A model generated the notes under the pieces. That model did no database searches and was not told the origin of the DNA. It saw only the letters and a list, made by a program, of their open reading frames with translations. A stretch of 64,000 bases of DNA from Cricetomys ansorgei. Lineage: Eukaryota > Chordata > Mammalia > Rodentia > Nesomyidae. A program made the position numbers and the translations under genes. The stretch spans positions 62,001-126,000 of the forward strand of contig JAMJFZ010000696.1 of the NCBI GenBank assembly GCA_026225945.1. The letters run 5' to 3'. This document shows, one piece after another, positions 1 through 14,430 of the stretch; the first letter of the stretch is position 1, and every line of letters begins with the position of its first letter.

Positions 1-300
1 AGACTAGCCAGGAGCATGACAGGCCAAGTAGAGGAAGAAGCTAGTGATTCGGCTCCTGCCTAGACTGATGATGCTAAGACAGAAGATGAGAATGTGGAGA
101 AGGAGGAAGATGAAGTAGAAGAGCAGGCAGAGGAGGGCATAGAGGAAGAGGTTAAAGACCATAACCCAGATCATGTAGATCTAGGCAAGGCAGGACTCAG
201 TTGGGCTTCCACCCCTGGCCAGATGGACAATATTCCTAGTGAGTGCCCAGAAGCACCTGGCTGGGTGCCAGGTGCCCCTCACCTAGACAGGAGAGCATGA
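1..300 (+). pseudogene. Acidic ORF remnant, unrecognised
   Basis: One frame reads through the left window edge as an acidic, Glu/Asp-rich segment interrupted by a TAG at about position 61 and continuing from the Met at 94 to a stop at 298-300. The second half has runs such as EKEEDEVEEQAEEGIEEE. Loss of the acidic bias after about position 190 and the in-frame stop suggest an exon or retrocopy remnant rather than a live gene. I do not recognise the family. It could also be chance coding potential in an A/G-rich tract. Confidence 0.25.
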
Positions 301-983
301 GGGAGAGGATCCCATCCTGCACCAGCCTAGAAGTGTTACTGAAGGGTCAGCCCCAGAGTAGAGGAGAGGACCTACAGATATCTGCCACATTACTAGCCTG
401 GGAGATGTTAGGAGAAAGAATCTATTATAAGGACTGCCTGGTTTTTTCTGCCCTCTTCCAGTCAGCATCCACAGCAGGCTTATAACACTTCCTTGAGAAT
501 CTCATTCTTATCTGTCTGAATCTCAGCGACCCACTATTCATGTGAGTGTGCATTCTTACTAGCCCTCCCACCCATCACACCTAGGCAAAGTATATCAATC
601 TTATATAGGTGGAAGCCCTGATGCACATGGCTAGTCATCACCTTAGCCTAGCTTGTGCTGTTAGCTTTTGTGCCAACCAAGGCCTTATTTGCTCTGCTTC
701 TGCCTAGTGTCATGTTATTCCTGGTCTGCTTTCTTGATATACTCATAGACCAGCAGCTTCTTGCTACTAGTTTCTCTGCAGATGTATGTGTTCTTACCTG
801 AGCAGGTTCTCCACAGCGATCCTAGGCCAAGCCTGTGGAACCACCAAAAAGGATGGATGATGACATCATCATCATCAACAACAACATCTGTGAATATTTA
901 TCTGTGCAATATACCAAACATAAGAATCCATAGGATAGAAGGAGTGAGCTGAGGCGAAGACTAAAGGTACGTGCACACATGCA

Positions 984-1029
<46 letters not shown>

Positions 1030-3224
1030 CACCAACAACCTTAGTTACTTGCTTCTCTATATCTCTGGTTCCATTGCTTGTCTAAAGCTCCTGTCTTATA
1101 AACTACAGAACAACCTACTTCCTGGTTGCTTTTCAAAAGGAATATCATTTAGAGTTATCACTCTGTAGAACTGGTTGCTCTTATATTTGAACACTAAAAA
1201 CCTATGGCAAATTGCTGTAATCACACTCTTTCACACCTTATCATCCCATCAAACATCTAATATCTTGGATGATTACCTTTTCCCACTGTTAAAGAATTAT
1301 TATTGTGCTTGGCAGGTTTTAATAAAGTACCAAGACAACTTTCTGAGATAGAAAACCTGGATGTCTAAGGCAGAGGTGTCTTACCTCACATGGCTGACTG
1401 ATAGGCTTCAGCTTCTCATGGCCCTGACCTGTTTCTTCCTAGGCACTGACTCCCAGTCATATGATGTCTAGGTATTTTATTGAAGAGAAGCACCACACAC
1501 TATTACTCAGGCCTTACTGCATAATGAATAGAACTTCCATAGTGCACCAACCCCCAACTTCAGCTGGCTGACATGACGCTGTCTTACAGGCCAGTCAAGT
1601 CCCTGGGCAAGGTCTTCCCTAACTGGTGCGTAGACTGAGGGAGGACCCCATAAATTTCCTGCATATTAGCATTAATACAATCGATGCTTTCAACACAGAT
1701 ATCTCAGTGGGCAGAATCACATTAGAACGCAAATGCTCCAATCAAGGTCCACATGGTAGACAATTGCTGGTGCTCCAAACTAGCATGCTTTCTGCGTTCC
1801 AGAATCCACACCTAGGAAGCTGGTTCCAACAGCTAAGGAAGGTGACCTCTGGCAGTGGCTCAGGCTGCTGCTCATAATTCTTATTACTGCACACAAGTGC
1901 ATTAGCTTTATAATATTTGAGAACTGTCCCCGCAAGAATGTGTTCAAATTACCATAATACCCCATTGAAGTGCATGTAGCTTTATAATATTTGAGAATGA
2001 GTTCAAATTATACCATAACACCCTACTAAGGAAACATGTAAACACATCATCCTCCACTATCAAATCTAATCATTGCTTCTGTATGTCTCTATTACTTGCT
2101 CTAGCACAGAGACAATGGATGAACTTTCTCAGACCCTACTGAAGGTTAGCACATGCCCTTGACCCATTGTCCACCTTCCACTACAGGTAGATATCTTGTC
2201 ACCATTCCCATCCCTTTCTCAGCTGAAGCCATCTCCTCTACTTTTGATCTAGTTTCTCAGCAGTACATTCATGTACCTTTATCTATCATCCGTATAGATC
2301 CTTCTTTTACCCACATACACTACTCTAGAAGCAGCCTGCGGGGTCCATGGTCCTGTATTAGTATGTAGATAACACAATACCATGTTGCACATGTTATATA
2401 TGATAGAAAAATCAGTGAATAGATTAATTACTGAAGTCATTTGCATGAATTCCCCACCACACTCACACCTCTATCCCATAATACATGGCATCCATCTGAG
2501 CTCCTGGGAGTGTTAAAGGGGATTCATGAAGACAAATTAGGCATACAGAACCATAGGCCTCTGGAGTAGGTAGGACACATCAGCTTTTCCACATTGTACA
2601 GCTGGAAAACCCAAGAACATAGGGGGAAAAGGAGATTTCCCCAGTCCCACAGTGATGAGGTTGCACTGTTAGGGGTAGGATATATTCAGTGTCCTGTTTC
2701 TTAAATATTCATCTCTGCCTTCAATTATCATGACTTCTTGTCTGGTACTTGCTGTTATCTGACCTGTGCACAGTAACTGGTAAAATTAAGTGTAAAAGAA
2801 TATGAGCAGTCTGTGTTATGATACCTAAGGGAAAACTTAACCAAACCTTCTGACCATTGAGTCACACGTGACTCCATATTTTCCATATAATTTACTCCCT
2901 ATACATCCAGACTGCTCCCAAATTTTCTATGTATATTTCCTGTTATTTGTGAAAGAAAAAAAACAAGTCTCCTGATCTAAGGGGATTTATCCTGCTTGCT
3001 GCCAGTACAACCCAAGGAATAGGCACAGAAGAAGGACAGAATGTCTCCCTAGTATCCCATAGTGTCAACTCTACAGAGGGAAATTCTCTCTTGTGTCATA
3101 TGGGGTAGTAGCCCTTTGTGTATAAGGATTTACTTGTCAAGACTTATGACACTTCAATTGTGCCCAGAATTAGGAACAGCAGGACTTGATGGAAGGAAAT
3201 GCCTGTTTAAAGATGACATCTGCA
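301..3224. other. Intergenic DNA, no gene seen
   Basis: AT-rich unique-looking sequence. Apart from the (TA)n tract at 986-1027 I see no exon-like conservation, no long open frame and no recognisable RNA gene. A short near-duplication, 'agctttataatatttgagaa', occurs at about 1904 and 1978. Confidence 0.5.
986..1027. repeat. (TA)n microsatellite
   Basis: About 21 uninterrupted TA dinucleotides, preceded by GCATGCAT. Visible directly. Confidence 0.95.
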
Positions 3225-3369
3225 CCAGGCGGTGCTGCATGCTTTTAATCCAGTGCTGGGGAGGCAGAGGCCAGCCTGGTCTACAGAGTGACTTCCAGAA
3301 CAGCCAGGGTTACAACAGAGAAACTCTATCTTGAAAAACCAATCAACCAAACAAACAAACAAAAAAAAA
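3225..3369 (+). repeat. B1 SINE
   Basis: 7SL-derived B1 element. The left part has 'cttttaatccagtgctgggg' and 'aggcagagg', then 'ccagcctggtctacagagtg' and 'cagccagggttacaacagag', ending in an A-rich (CAAA)n tail. Part of the middle is deleted and the copy is diverged, so it is an old insertion. Confidence 0.9.
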
Positions 3370-3655
3370 TGACACTTGCTCCGTGACATGTGGTCTCTTT
3401 CTATATAAACTTAGGGAAGCCAGAAGTTGACATCAATCTCTTCCTCATTTATTCTCCACATTAGTTGTTTATACAGGGTCTCTCACAGAACCTGGTGCTT
3501 GCTAATTCAGCTGGCCAGCAAGTCCCAGTGTTCTTGGCTGTGCAGCATCACTACTGAGAATACAAGCACTTGTATAATGCTTGACTCTGTACATGAATAA
3601 GAGTCCACTGTGTGAAGAAAGAAAGCTAGCAATTAGCATCAAAGACTCAGCATTC

Positions 3656-3832
3656 AGCCAAGCAGTGGTAGCGCTCACCTTCAGTCCCAGCACTCAGGAG
3701 GCACAGGCAGGCTGCTCTCTGTAAGTTCCAGGCCAGTCTGGTCTACAGAGAGAGTTCCAGGACAGCCACAGTTACAACAGAGAAACCCTGTCTCTCAAAA
3801 ACCAAACCAAACCAAACCAAACAAACAAACGA
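3656..3832 (+). repeat. B1 SINE
   Basis: B1 element with 'cccagcactcaggaggcac', 'aggccagtctggtctacaga' and 'gagaaaccctgtctc', ending in an (AAACC)/(AAAC) rich tail. Same orientation as the copy about 430 bp upstream. Confidence 0.9.
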
Positions 3833-4363
3833 ATGAACACCTCAGCGTTTCTCCCATGCAACAAAGGGAAGAGGATTATTGTGAATCCAGAGACATGGGC
3901 TAGAAGACACATGGATATTAAACAGGGATTCAGAAAAAACAAAACAAAAAAACAATGGGAGAGTGGACTCGGGCACTTATACGGTTTGTACTCCAGAGTC
4001 CATAGAAGCACCAGTTCAGTTACCTGTCTCCAAAATATAGCAAGGATTGTGATCCAAGAAGGGAGAACACAGAACTTTCTGGGACACATGGCCTCTCCTT
4101 AGTACACACCCAGGAGTCAGTGACTCCAAGGAATGACAGGTGCCGTCACTCTCCCACAAACACCAGAAGTCTCTGGCCTCAGAAATGCGAGAAAAGCTGG
4201 CGCAGTCATGTCTGCTGCAGGCAGCCAGCCCACGAGGTTGGCACACCTTTCTCATTTAAGAGTAGAAAGGCTCTGGGGAGTGGAGGACGGCGGAGAATGT
4301 AAAGTACTCCCTGCACGGGGTGAAAGCTGAGTTCGTTACCCAGTACCCATGGGGGCGATAAAC

Positions 4364-4556
4364 AGTATACGGACAGGCCTGTTTAATCTCAGCTCTGGGG
4401 AGACAGAGACAGGAGGATCGAAAACGCTGCCTGGCCAGTCATTCCAGCACAATCAGTGAGGCACAGGTTCAGTCAGAGATCCTGTCTCAAAAAAAATAGA
4501 GACAAGAATAACAGAAGACGCCACATTTTGACCTGTGTATGACCTACACATACTTG
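4364..4556 (+). repeat. B4-type SINE with CA tail
   Basis: tRNA/7SL-fusion type SINE. It shows 'agacagagacaggaggatc', 'caggttcagtcagagatcct' and 'gtctcaaaaaaaataga', then the typical 'agacgccacattttgacct' segment, running into a CA microsatellite. B4/B3 family by these landmarks; the exact subfamily cannot be set. Confidence 0.75.
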
Positions 4557-4596
<40 letters not shown>

Positions 4597-4676
4597 TATT
4601 CACACACATGCACGCATGTGAACACACACATGCAAGCAGGCACACACACACACACAGGCACACATACAACACACAC
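4557..4676. repeat. (CA)n-rich microsatellite
   Basis: Interrupted CA dinucleotide tract with CG and TG interruptions, grown from the tail of the preceding SINE. The apparent Cys/Val and His/Thr ORFs here are only translations of the repeat. Confidence 0.95.
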
Positions 4677-4941
4677 GGGGTGGAGGGAGTCAGAGAAACG
4701 AACACATCAAGAAGCTGGTATACTGTCTGTCTGGGTGCGTGGGGTCCCTGCGCAGAGCGCAAAGTTGTGCTTAGTTAGCTAGCTAATATTCTGCACGGGG
4801 CTGGTGACCTTCCAGAGAAGGCCCCACGTGGGACTTCTCTGCACTCGGGCATAGGCCTAAGAGGGCCAGGCCTGTCCCGAAGCCCGGCAGGATTTGGAGA
4901 GCCGATATAGACACCTGTACCGTGAAGCATGCTCATGAACA

Positions 4942-4947
4942 TTTATT
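4942..4947 (-). terminator. Poly(A) signal of the PWWP gene
   Basis: AATAAA on the minus strand (TTTATT on plus), about 135 bp beyond the stop codon of the PWWP-domain gene. It is the first canonical hexamer downstream and would give a short 3' UTR. Confidence 0.7.
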
Positions 4948-5080
4948 TGGAGCGGGAAGGAAACACACAGCGGCCATAGGCAGCCCCACAGTCTCCCAAA
5001 GGCTTCTCTTTGGAGGAGGTGCTTCCTGCCTACTGTCTTGGGAGCTGCAGAGGCGAGGGCCGAATGGAGGGAGCCCCCTT

Positions 5081-7560
<2,480 letters not shown>

Positions 7561-8484
7561 CACACCCAAGACGTGGAAGTTTCCGGAGCAGGCGTGTAAC
7601 ACAGTCACAGCGATTCTGTTCCCCACCCCTCCCGGAGAGGTGGGTGAGGGTGGGTGTCTTTACAAGGCTGCTGTGCTTTCTTGCCCATCCGGTACCTTGG
7701 GGCGCCTCGGGATTCCCTCAGGGGAGAGCCTCATTCTTCTTTTCCTAGGGAGCTAGCCTCATTGTTCTTTTCCTAGGGAGCTACTCCCGCGCTGCCCACC
7801 CCAGGAAGCCCGTGGACACCTAGTGCACCCGCCTTCCATACCAGTGTGGTGCTAGGTTGAGCAGCAAGGGGACGGGGAAATCTTCAGAGTGCTTTGCATA
7901 ACCTGGCAAGTGAGGAAGGCTGCTGTCAGCCTCTGGCCTTCACCCAGATCCTTTGCTGCAGGCCTCTAGTTCCCAGCTCTGTCCTGGACCTCGCTATGGG
8001 ATCAAGTGTCCACAAGGCACAAGGGAGAGAGCCCCAAAGACAAAGAGCACTCCCTCGTGGAGAAACGCTTACGAGTTGGCAAAAGACTCTGCGGTGCCAG
8101 AGGGAGAGCGACAAGGCAGGTGTCTCCGTTGGAACTGGGCACCCTCCTGCTGCAACCTCAAGTGTGTAGACCCTGCACACCCACATCTGCCTGTGATGGG
8201 CACTGTTCTGCCAACAGATGCCAGGACACAGAACTCTCCTGCCAACGACCTCTGTGCCCTGATGTTGATCCATAAAGCCTTAGACAGAGAGGAAATGAAG
8301 GCAGCTCATTGACGCCCTTGACAGTCCCTTGCCCGTCCCTAAGTCCAGAAGGCGTGCTTCGAATCAGAAGCAGTGTCCGGTCTCATCTGTCACATAGCTG
8401 TCCCGTTCATGGTCCTCCATACTCTGCCTCTCCACATGCTTCCTTCCCCTTGCTCAGTGGAATCTCATCCCTCTCTTCTCCTTG

Positions 8485-8527
<43 letters not shown>

Positions 8528-9900
8528 TGAGTGTGTGTCTGCGCGCATGTGCCTGTGTGAGTGCTCCTTTCCTGTCTGCTTCTGCCTTGGGCCCATCCTT
8601 TCCTATCAGCAGGGTCCATGTCCATGTCGTGCATGCATGTGGGAAAGGACACCCCCATCTGTCCCACCGTGGTGCTTGCCGAGAAGGACCACAGAGGCCT
8701 CACATGCCACAGCTGCTCCGTGTTCATCACAGGAAGCAAGTGATTCCTGACATTACCTGGGCACCTCGAGGCACAGTGAGGCAGAGCGCTGTGGACTCGG
8801 GGCCCCTAAATCAGCTTCCTAGGGACACTGCTGCCCTTCTTGGGAACTCCCGTCGCTCTGCACCCCTCTGTGAATGTGGCCACATCAAGCTCTCCCTTGG
8901 GGACTCTGCGGCAAATCCCAACCCTTCTGAAATATGGGTGTATGTGTCTGGGGGGGGGGCGTTAGCGGTGGCGAATGACAGCATCCTTCCCTCACTCCCT
9001 CGCTTCCCACCTTCTGCCTGCATAAACACCCGGTGATGCGTTCTAGCTCCCTGTTTGCCGCGCAAATGCGCACTGTCCCTTCTGCTGTGCTCCCATTCAA
9101 GTCTTACTGACTTGGAACCTGATTTCACAATGCACAAAGGGGCTATCTACACGAAGGAGTCTAGGTCTGTCTCGGGCCACAGCTCCTGGATGGTGCAACA
9201 CTAAATGTGTACCGTGGAAGCACAGGGCCCAATTGAGGGGCCACCCCCAGTAACGCTTCCTCGGACGGACGAGGCTGTGTGATGCCACAAGCTTGGCTTC
9301 CTCTGACCCGGCGCCCTTGGAATCCTGGGCCTTGTCTAGCAGGTGTCTCCCGAGGACACAGAGGAAAACATGGGCGCCTCAGTTACTTTGGGCTGCCCTC
9401 TGCCAGACCTTCCTAGCACGTGCCCTCCAGCAAGGCTGAATGAGCAATATCAAGCCCAACCAGGCTCCCACATCCGGGCATCTTGCCTCGGGCACATGAG
9501 AGCTCCCACCCCCAACACACACTGTGCCCTTAGAAACCACGGATGCCCGAGAAGCACATATAGAACGCAGGCTTTCTGCCCCGCACAGGCCTGCACGTGT
9601 TTCTGCTACTTTCAGGTGTGACTGGGGGGCGGGGGTGGCTGTGAACTCAGACCCACATACTTCCTCGGTCAGAAAGCATACCTGTGAAGACCGAGTCTGT
9701 GTTCAAGCCCACGAACCAGGGCATCCACGCAGCACCTGTAACTCCGTCATAAAGAGATGCGTCTGCACACATATCAGACCACTCTCCCCAGTATGTGTCC
9801 CATCTGTACATGCATGCTGATGTAGGGCATCTAAAAGCCCTGACGTTTCCCTTCTTCTTCAACCTGCTTAAGTACTATCAGTGTCGCCACCTGCCTCCCT
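7561..9900. other. Intergenic DNA with simple repeats
   Basis: No exon or RNA gene recognised. It holds a ~27-bp tandem duplication ('tcttttcctagggagcta') at about 7731-7785, a (TG)n tract at 8489-8526 and a G9 run at 8951. Many short ORFs on both strands reflect GC richness only. Confidence 0.5.
8489..8526. repeat. (TG)n microsatellite
   Basis: About 19 TG dinucleotides, followed by a diverged continuation to about 8560. Confidence 0.95.
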
Positions 9901-9905
9901 CATTT

Positions 9906-9926
9906 CACACACACACACACACACAC
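9906..9926. repeat. (CA)n microsatellite
   Basis: About ten CA dinucleotides. Confidence 0.9.
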
Positions 9927-10176
9927 CCAGTGCACCCCTTTCAACAGTGTGCTGGAATTTCCGTGATAGTTACCTTTCCAATGAAAGCTGCACTCTCTTC
10001 CCCAGAGGCACGCAGAGAAGCGTGAGGGTTGGAATCCTGAAGCCTCTGTCTCAACACATGCTTTGGCCCCGTGCCCAAGGGCCTTCTATCAAGAACTTGC
10101 ACGCAATCCAGTCCCTGAGTGCGACGCCCAATCACATCTTCTCCAGATGGGAACGGCGGCTTCCCTCCCTGTGGTA

Positions 10177-10202
10177 AGACAGACAGACAGACAGACAGAC
10201 AG
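10177..10202. repeat. (AGAC)n microsatellite
   Basis: Six to seven AGAC tetranucleotides. Confidence 0.9.
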
Positions 10203-11273
10203 GGGACAGTCTGATGAGAGGTTGCAAGAAGGGTGCGATGCGTACTGCTCACACACAGGGCCAGAGAGACACAGAGAGATCCAGATGCGCTGCTGGATCA
10301 GAGAGAAACCCCGGCCGCACAGCCTGTCGCGCCCAGCTGACGCTTCAGGCAAGTGTGGGCACAGCGAAGACTCAGACCCGGACAGGCACCTATACCCGTG
10401 GAGGGAACGATCTCTGCCCCCTCCTCAGGTGTTCACAGGGCACTGATTTGACCTCAGTTTGCCTAACTGCAATTAAGTGGCTGCAGCATCAGAGGCAGCT
10501 GTCTTTTGGAGGCATTTCTTACTTCCTGTGTCAGGTGTCCAGGCCAAGAGACTGTCACCTCTCGGCTTCGAACCTCCAAGGGAACTGCCAGTCGGGGCCC
10601 TCTTTACCTCCTCCTTAAAGGCCTTCCAGCGCCTCTCTCGGACAACACAGGCCGCAACTATCAAGGGGAAGGAGCTGTCACAGGAGCACCGCCGGCCGGC
10701 CTGTCACCGAGCACATGTGACAATCATCGCCAAGCAGAGACGAGGCATCCGTTTACGGCCGTTGGCGGCGGCGGCAGCGTACGCTTTCAGGGCCCCAGAG
10801 GATAAAGCTGGCACCAAAGAGGTGTCACCTGAGGACAAAGAGACAGGGCCGGGTGAGCAGCCAGTCCTCGGGGCTTCGCTTCAAACAGTAGCAGGGAGAA
10901 CCTCTCCTGTCCCACCAAAGAGCACACACACTCCCAGCGCACACGCACAGGCTCAGCGCACACTCACTCAGCTTGGCCGCAGGCACCTACCTACGGGCTT
11001 TGCGTGTGTCTGCCTAGTGATTCCACCTCTCCATTCTGTGAGTATGCTTCACAAATGAATCTGTAACCAGGAAAGAATGGCTTGTCCCTGTTGTCACGGC
11101 AACCACCGTGTCATCAAAACCTCTCTCTCCTAGTAGCCAGTGTACTGTGGAAATCAGGAAGTGCTAACCCACCCAAGAGGCTGACTGTACACTTACATCT
11201 CTGTCCCCTAGTTCCCCCACCTTGCCCTGCAGCTGCGTGCATGACAGAGAGTAAGCGGGCACACATGCTCGTG
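10203..11273. other. GC-rich intergenic DNA, no gene recognised
   Basis: Moderately CpG-rich, with a short GGC tract near 10763-10777. ORFs of 90-190 codons overlap on both strands without any recognisable domain. I see nothing that supports a gene. Confidence 0.4.
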
Positions 11274-11292
11274 CGCGCGCACTCACCACACA

Positions 11293-11332
<40 letters not shown>

Positions 11333-11533
11333 TACACACACGCACATATACCCACACACATGCACACACACCACACACACACACATATACACACACACAT
11401 ATACACACACACACAAACACACACATACACACACACATACACACACATGCACACATATACACGCACACACCACACACACCACACACACACATACACACAC
11501 ACACATACACACACACATGCACACACATACACA

Positions 11534-11584
<51 letters not shown>
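11274..11584. repeat. Long compound (CA)n array
   Basis: About 310 bp of CA dinucleotides with regular TA, TG and CCA interruptions, giving local periodicities such as 'acatacacacac'. The last ~45 bp are pure CA. Large His/Thr and Cys/Val ORFs here are repeat translations. Confidence 0.97.
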
Positions 11585-11586
<2 letters not shown>

Positions 11587-11887
11587 CTGGGGATGCTGCT
11601 GCCATTCCAGGGTGGAGGGGGCACCACCGGTGCGGGGGCTTTGCCCACAGAGGGTCCCGGGCAAGGTGAGACAAGGGATGAGAGGTAGGTCCCGGTCTGC
11701 CTTCTAACATGAGAAGGTCGGGGCCAGGTCTGAGAAGGACTCCTTTTCACCTGCCAGAACGCGGGAGGCAGCCACATTGATTCTCCAGGAGCGAAATGAG
11801 CGTTCTCGGTCACTGTCCAGTGCACTTCTTGGCAGATAGCACGGAGGACGGTGGATCTGCACAGGATACAGAGCAGCTCAGGAATTC

Positions 11888-11948
11888 AGGTGGCGGCGGT
11901 GGCAGCAGCGGCGGCAGCGGCGGCTGGGGCGGCGGCAGAAGCAGCGGC
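11888..11948. repeat. GGC/AGC trinucleotide tract
   Basis: Imperfect (GGC)n with AGC interruptions, followed by an A-rich (AAACC)n segment to about 11985. Translations give Gly/Ser or Ala runs, but there is no supported gene around it. Confidence 0.9.
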
Positions 11949-11989
11949 AAAAAAAACCAAACCAAAGCAAACCAAACCGAAAATCCACG

Positions 11990-12639
11990 TGGACTCTCAA
12001 GCAGGAAGGAGAAGGAGCAAACTGCAAATGGCGGGAGGCTGCGCAAACCCCAAAGCCCGCCCCCAGTGACACATTTCCTCCATCAGTGCCTCACTTCCCC
12101 AAGAAAGGCAAACAGAGCCCTCTACTACAGGAAAGGAATATCCCAAAGCCCCAGGCTGTGGAGGACGTCTCTCATTCAAGCACACACCCTCTTCACCAGG
12201 CACAAAGGAAACTGCGCTAGCTGCATCAAGCCCGCGCACTCGCGACCACTGCTCCACGCAGCCATCCCTGCGTGCGCTGAGATTTTTTTTTGTTTGTTTG
12301 TTTTTTGGCCAGATCAGATGACCCCAGATTGGAAAGTTCTCCTCTTGGGGGAGGGGTGTTTCTCCTTTGCCCAGGGCACATACTTGGGTCCTGACACCAT
12401 GTGACTTGTGTCTGACCCATGAGTCCCTGAGAAACGCTTCCAAAGTGCACGGAGTGGCAGGCAGCGCATTCCTCCCCAGGGCTGGGTAAGAAGTATTCTG
12501 CTGTGCGGCCCTACCACGATGGCTGCGTGCACAGACGAGACGGTGGGCAAGCATGGTCCACACAGACAGACCCACACCCGTCCTGGGGGGCAGGACAGCA
12601 GGACCACGGAGCGTCAGGGCCCAGGGCGAACAACACTGT
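11990..12639. other. GC-rich intergenic DNA
   Basis: No recognised gene. A T-rich (TTTG)n patch sits at about 12283-12306. A 365-codon minus-strand frame spans 11997-13094 but crosses a tandem repeat and shows no domain (see rejected items). Confidence 0.4.
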
Positions 12640-12783
12640 GGCAGCCAGGAGTCTCGGTCAGGCTGCATTCTGGGTGGCAGCCAGGAGTCTCGGTCACGCT
12701 GCATTCTGGGTGGCAGCCAGGAGTCTCGGTCACGCTGCATTCTGGGTGGCAGCCAGGAGTCTCGGTCACGCTGCATTCTGGGT
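12640..12783. repeat. 36-bp tandem repeat, 4 copies
   Basis: Four nearly identical 36-bp units beginning 'ggcagccaggagtctcggtc' and ending 'gcattctgggt', at 12640, 12676, 12712 and 12748. Unit 1 differs by one base (agg for acg). The near identity points to recent amplification. Unit length is divisible by three, so all frames stay open. Confidence 0.97.
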
Positions 12784-14009
12784 ACAGCTCCCGAAGGCAG
12801 GAGCAGCCTCGAAGGGGACCCTGAGTACTGCAGTCCTGAAAGGGCCGGGCAGGAGACTGCGCAGCGGGCAGGGGACCAGGGGCCTCGGGAAGGGACCCCA
12901 CCCCTCTGTATTTCCGCAGCCCTCGCTGCACACCCGGGTCCTCCCGAGCAGCAGTCGTGAATGATGCTCAGACAGCAGGGCTTCCTTGGCCCAGTGCAGG
13001 TGCCCCGCCAACCAGAGGCACCCTGGAAGGCCGCGCGCGGCTTCCAGCCCCGAGTTCCATCTGCGTGATTGCGGGCGGGCTCCTTCGGGAGCACCTCGGC
13101 TAGTGTCTTGCACGCTGGCCTGCTTTTCTAGAGACGCTGAGTCCGTCGTTTCTGGAAGTGGGAGTAGCAAGGCGTGGCCACCCTGCAGAAGGAGGGTCTC
13201 GGGTGATTGGGGTGCAGCACGTCTGTGTAGGTCAGCCACTAGCTGCGAGGGCCCGGGAGGTGACCTCTCGAGCCTCGCTTCCACCCTGGAGTGGAAGAGG
13301 CCCAGAAGGCCTGCCTGGGAAGGCTTGGGAAGGTGCCAGGGACGCTAAGGAGTGGGCGGGACAGCGTGCTGGCTCCTGCAGAGCCCAGGGACCTTCCGCA
13401 TGGCCCTCTCGGTGGACCTGTGATGCACTCCGGACTGTCTGCACAGGTCCCGGCCTCGACAGGCCGAGGCATTGGAAACAGGGAGCCGAGGCTCCGGCTC
13501 CGGGCCCTTGCAGCCCCTCCTAGGCGCGTTCCCAGCGAGTGTGTGCACAGCTGGGGAACCCGAGCCAAGCACGCGTGGTCGTGGTTACGGGGTGGGCCTC
13601 AAGATGGACCCGCACTGGCCAGGGCTACGGTGTTCCGCAGAGGAGGCATTCTCCCCGGGAGCGACGGACCGCGAGGACCACCTCGGAGGAGAAGGGGGTC
13701 CCGGATTGCGATTGGGGCCCGGATAGTCCTGAGGTGGCACGGGGGACCTGGCTTCCACAGTGCAGTGGGGGAGGCCGGGAGGGGCGCTGTGGGGTAGTGC
13801 TGTTACTGCGGAGGCGGGGCCGAGAGGACTGGGCAGCCAGCGCGTGGCCCCCGGGGGACTGGGGACGCGCCCCCCGCCCTGGCTGAGGAAGTCTCTGGGT
13901 ACAGGAGTCGCGCCTGGGGCCCGCAGGCCAGGGGTCGGCCTATTTCAACGGGAGCCTGGGCCCCGCGGGCCGTCCTGCAGTGGGGGCGCCACGGGCCCTT
14001 CCCTGCGGC
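12784..14009. promoter_or_regulatory. CpG-rich region, CpG-island-like
   Basis: Dense in CpG and G/C runs (for example around 13020-13080 and 13440-13960), with GC-box-like 'gaggcggggc' at about 13812. No coding gene is convincing: ORFs of 70-170 codons overlap on both strands with no domains. Rodent CpG density of this kind usually marks a promoter, so a non-coding transcript start is possible but unproven. Confidence 0.4.
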
Positions 14010-14430
14010 CACCGTGCGTGCATACGACGGCACACGCCAGCCTTGACCGTGCTTCCCACAGGCGCACTAAGGCTACCTTGCGTGCTTATGATAGGCGCAC
14101 ACGGGCATCCGTGCGTGCTTACGACAGGGACACGTGGGCGTCCGTGCGTGCTTCCAACAGTTGCAAAGGGGCGTCCGTGCATGCTTCCAACAATCGCACA
14201 GGGGCGTCTGTGCGTGCTTATGATAGGCGCACGCAGGCATCCGTACGTGCTTACGACAGGATCACGTGAGCGTCCCTGTGTGCTTCCAACAATCACACAG
14301 GGGCATCCGTGCGTGCTTACGACAGGCACACGTGGGCGTCTGTGCGTGCTTCCAACACTGGCACGCTGGCGTCCGTGCGTGCTTCGGACAGGCGCACTCG
14401 GGCGTCCCTCGGTGCTTCTCCACAGAAGCT
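14010..14430. repeat. 33-bp CpG-rich minisatellite, about 12 copies
   Basis: Tandem units of about 33 bp with the core 'tccgtgcgtgcttacgacag' and a variant carrying 'gcttccaaca'. The two variants partly alternate, giving a rough 66-bp supra-period. Copies are diverged. The unit is divisible by three and the array is open in several frames on both strands (11-residue periods), which makes a coding reading ambiguous. Confidence 0.9.

Noticed and set aside
11082..11825. ORFs of 115-200 codons over the CA array
   Set aside because: They are translations of (CA)n as His/Thr or Cys/Val.
11997..13094. 365-codon minus-strand ORF
   Set aside because: GC-rich, crosses the 36-bp repeat, contains no domain, and equally long frames overlap it on the other strand.
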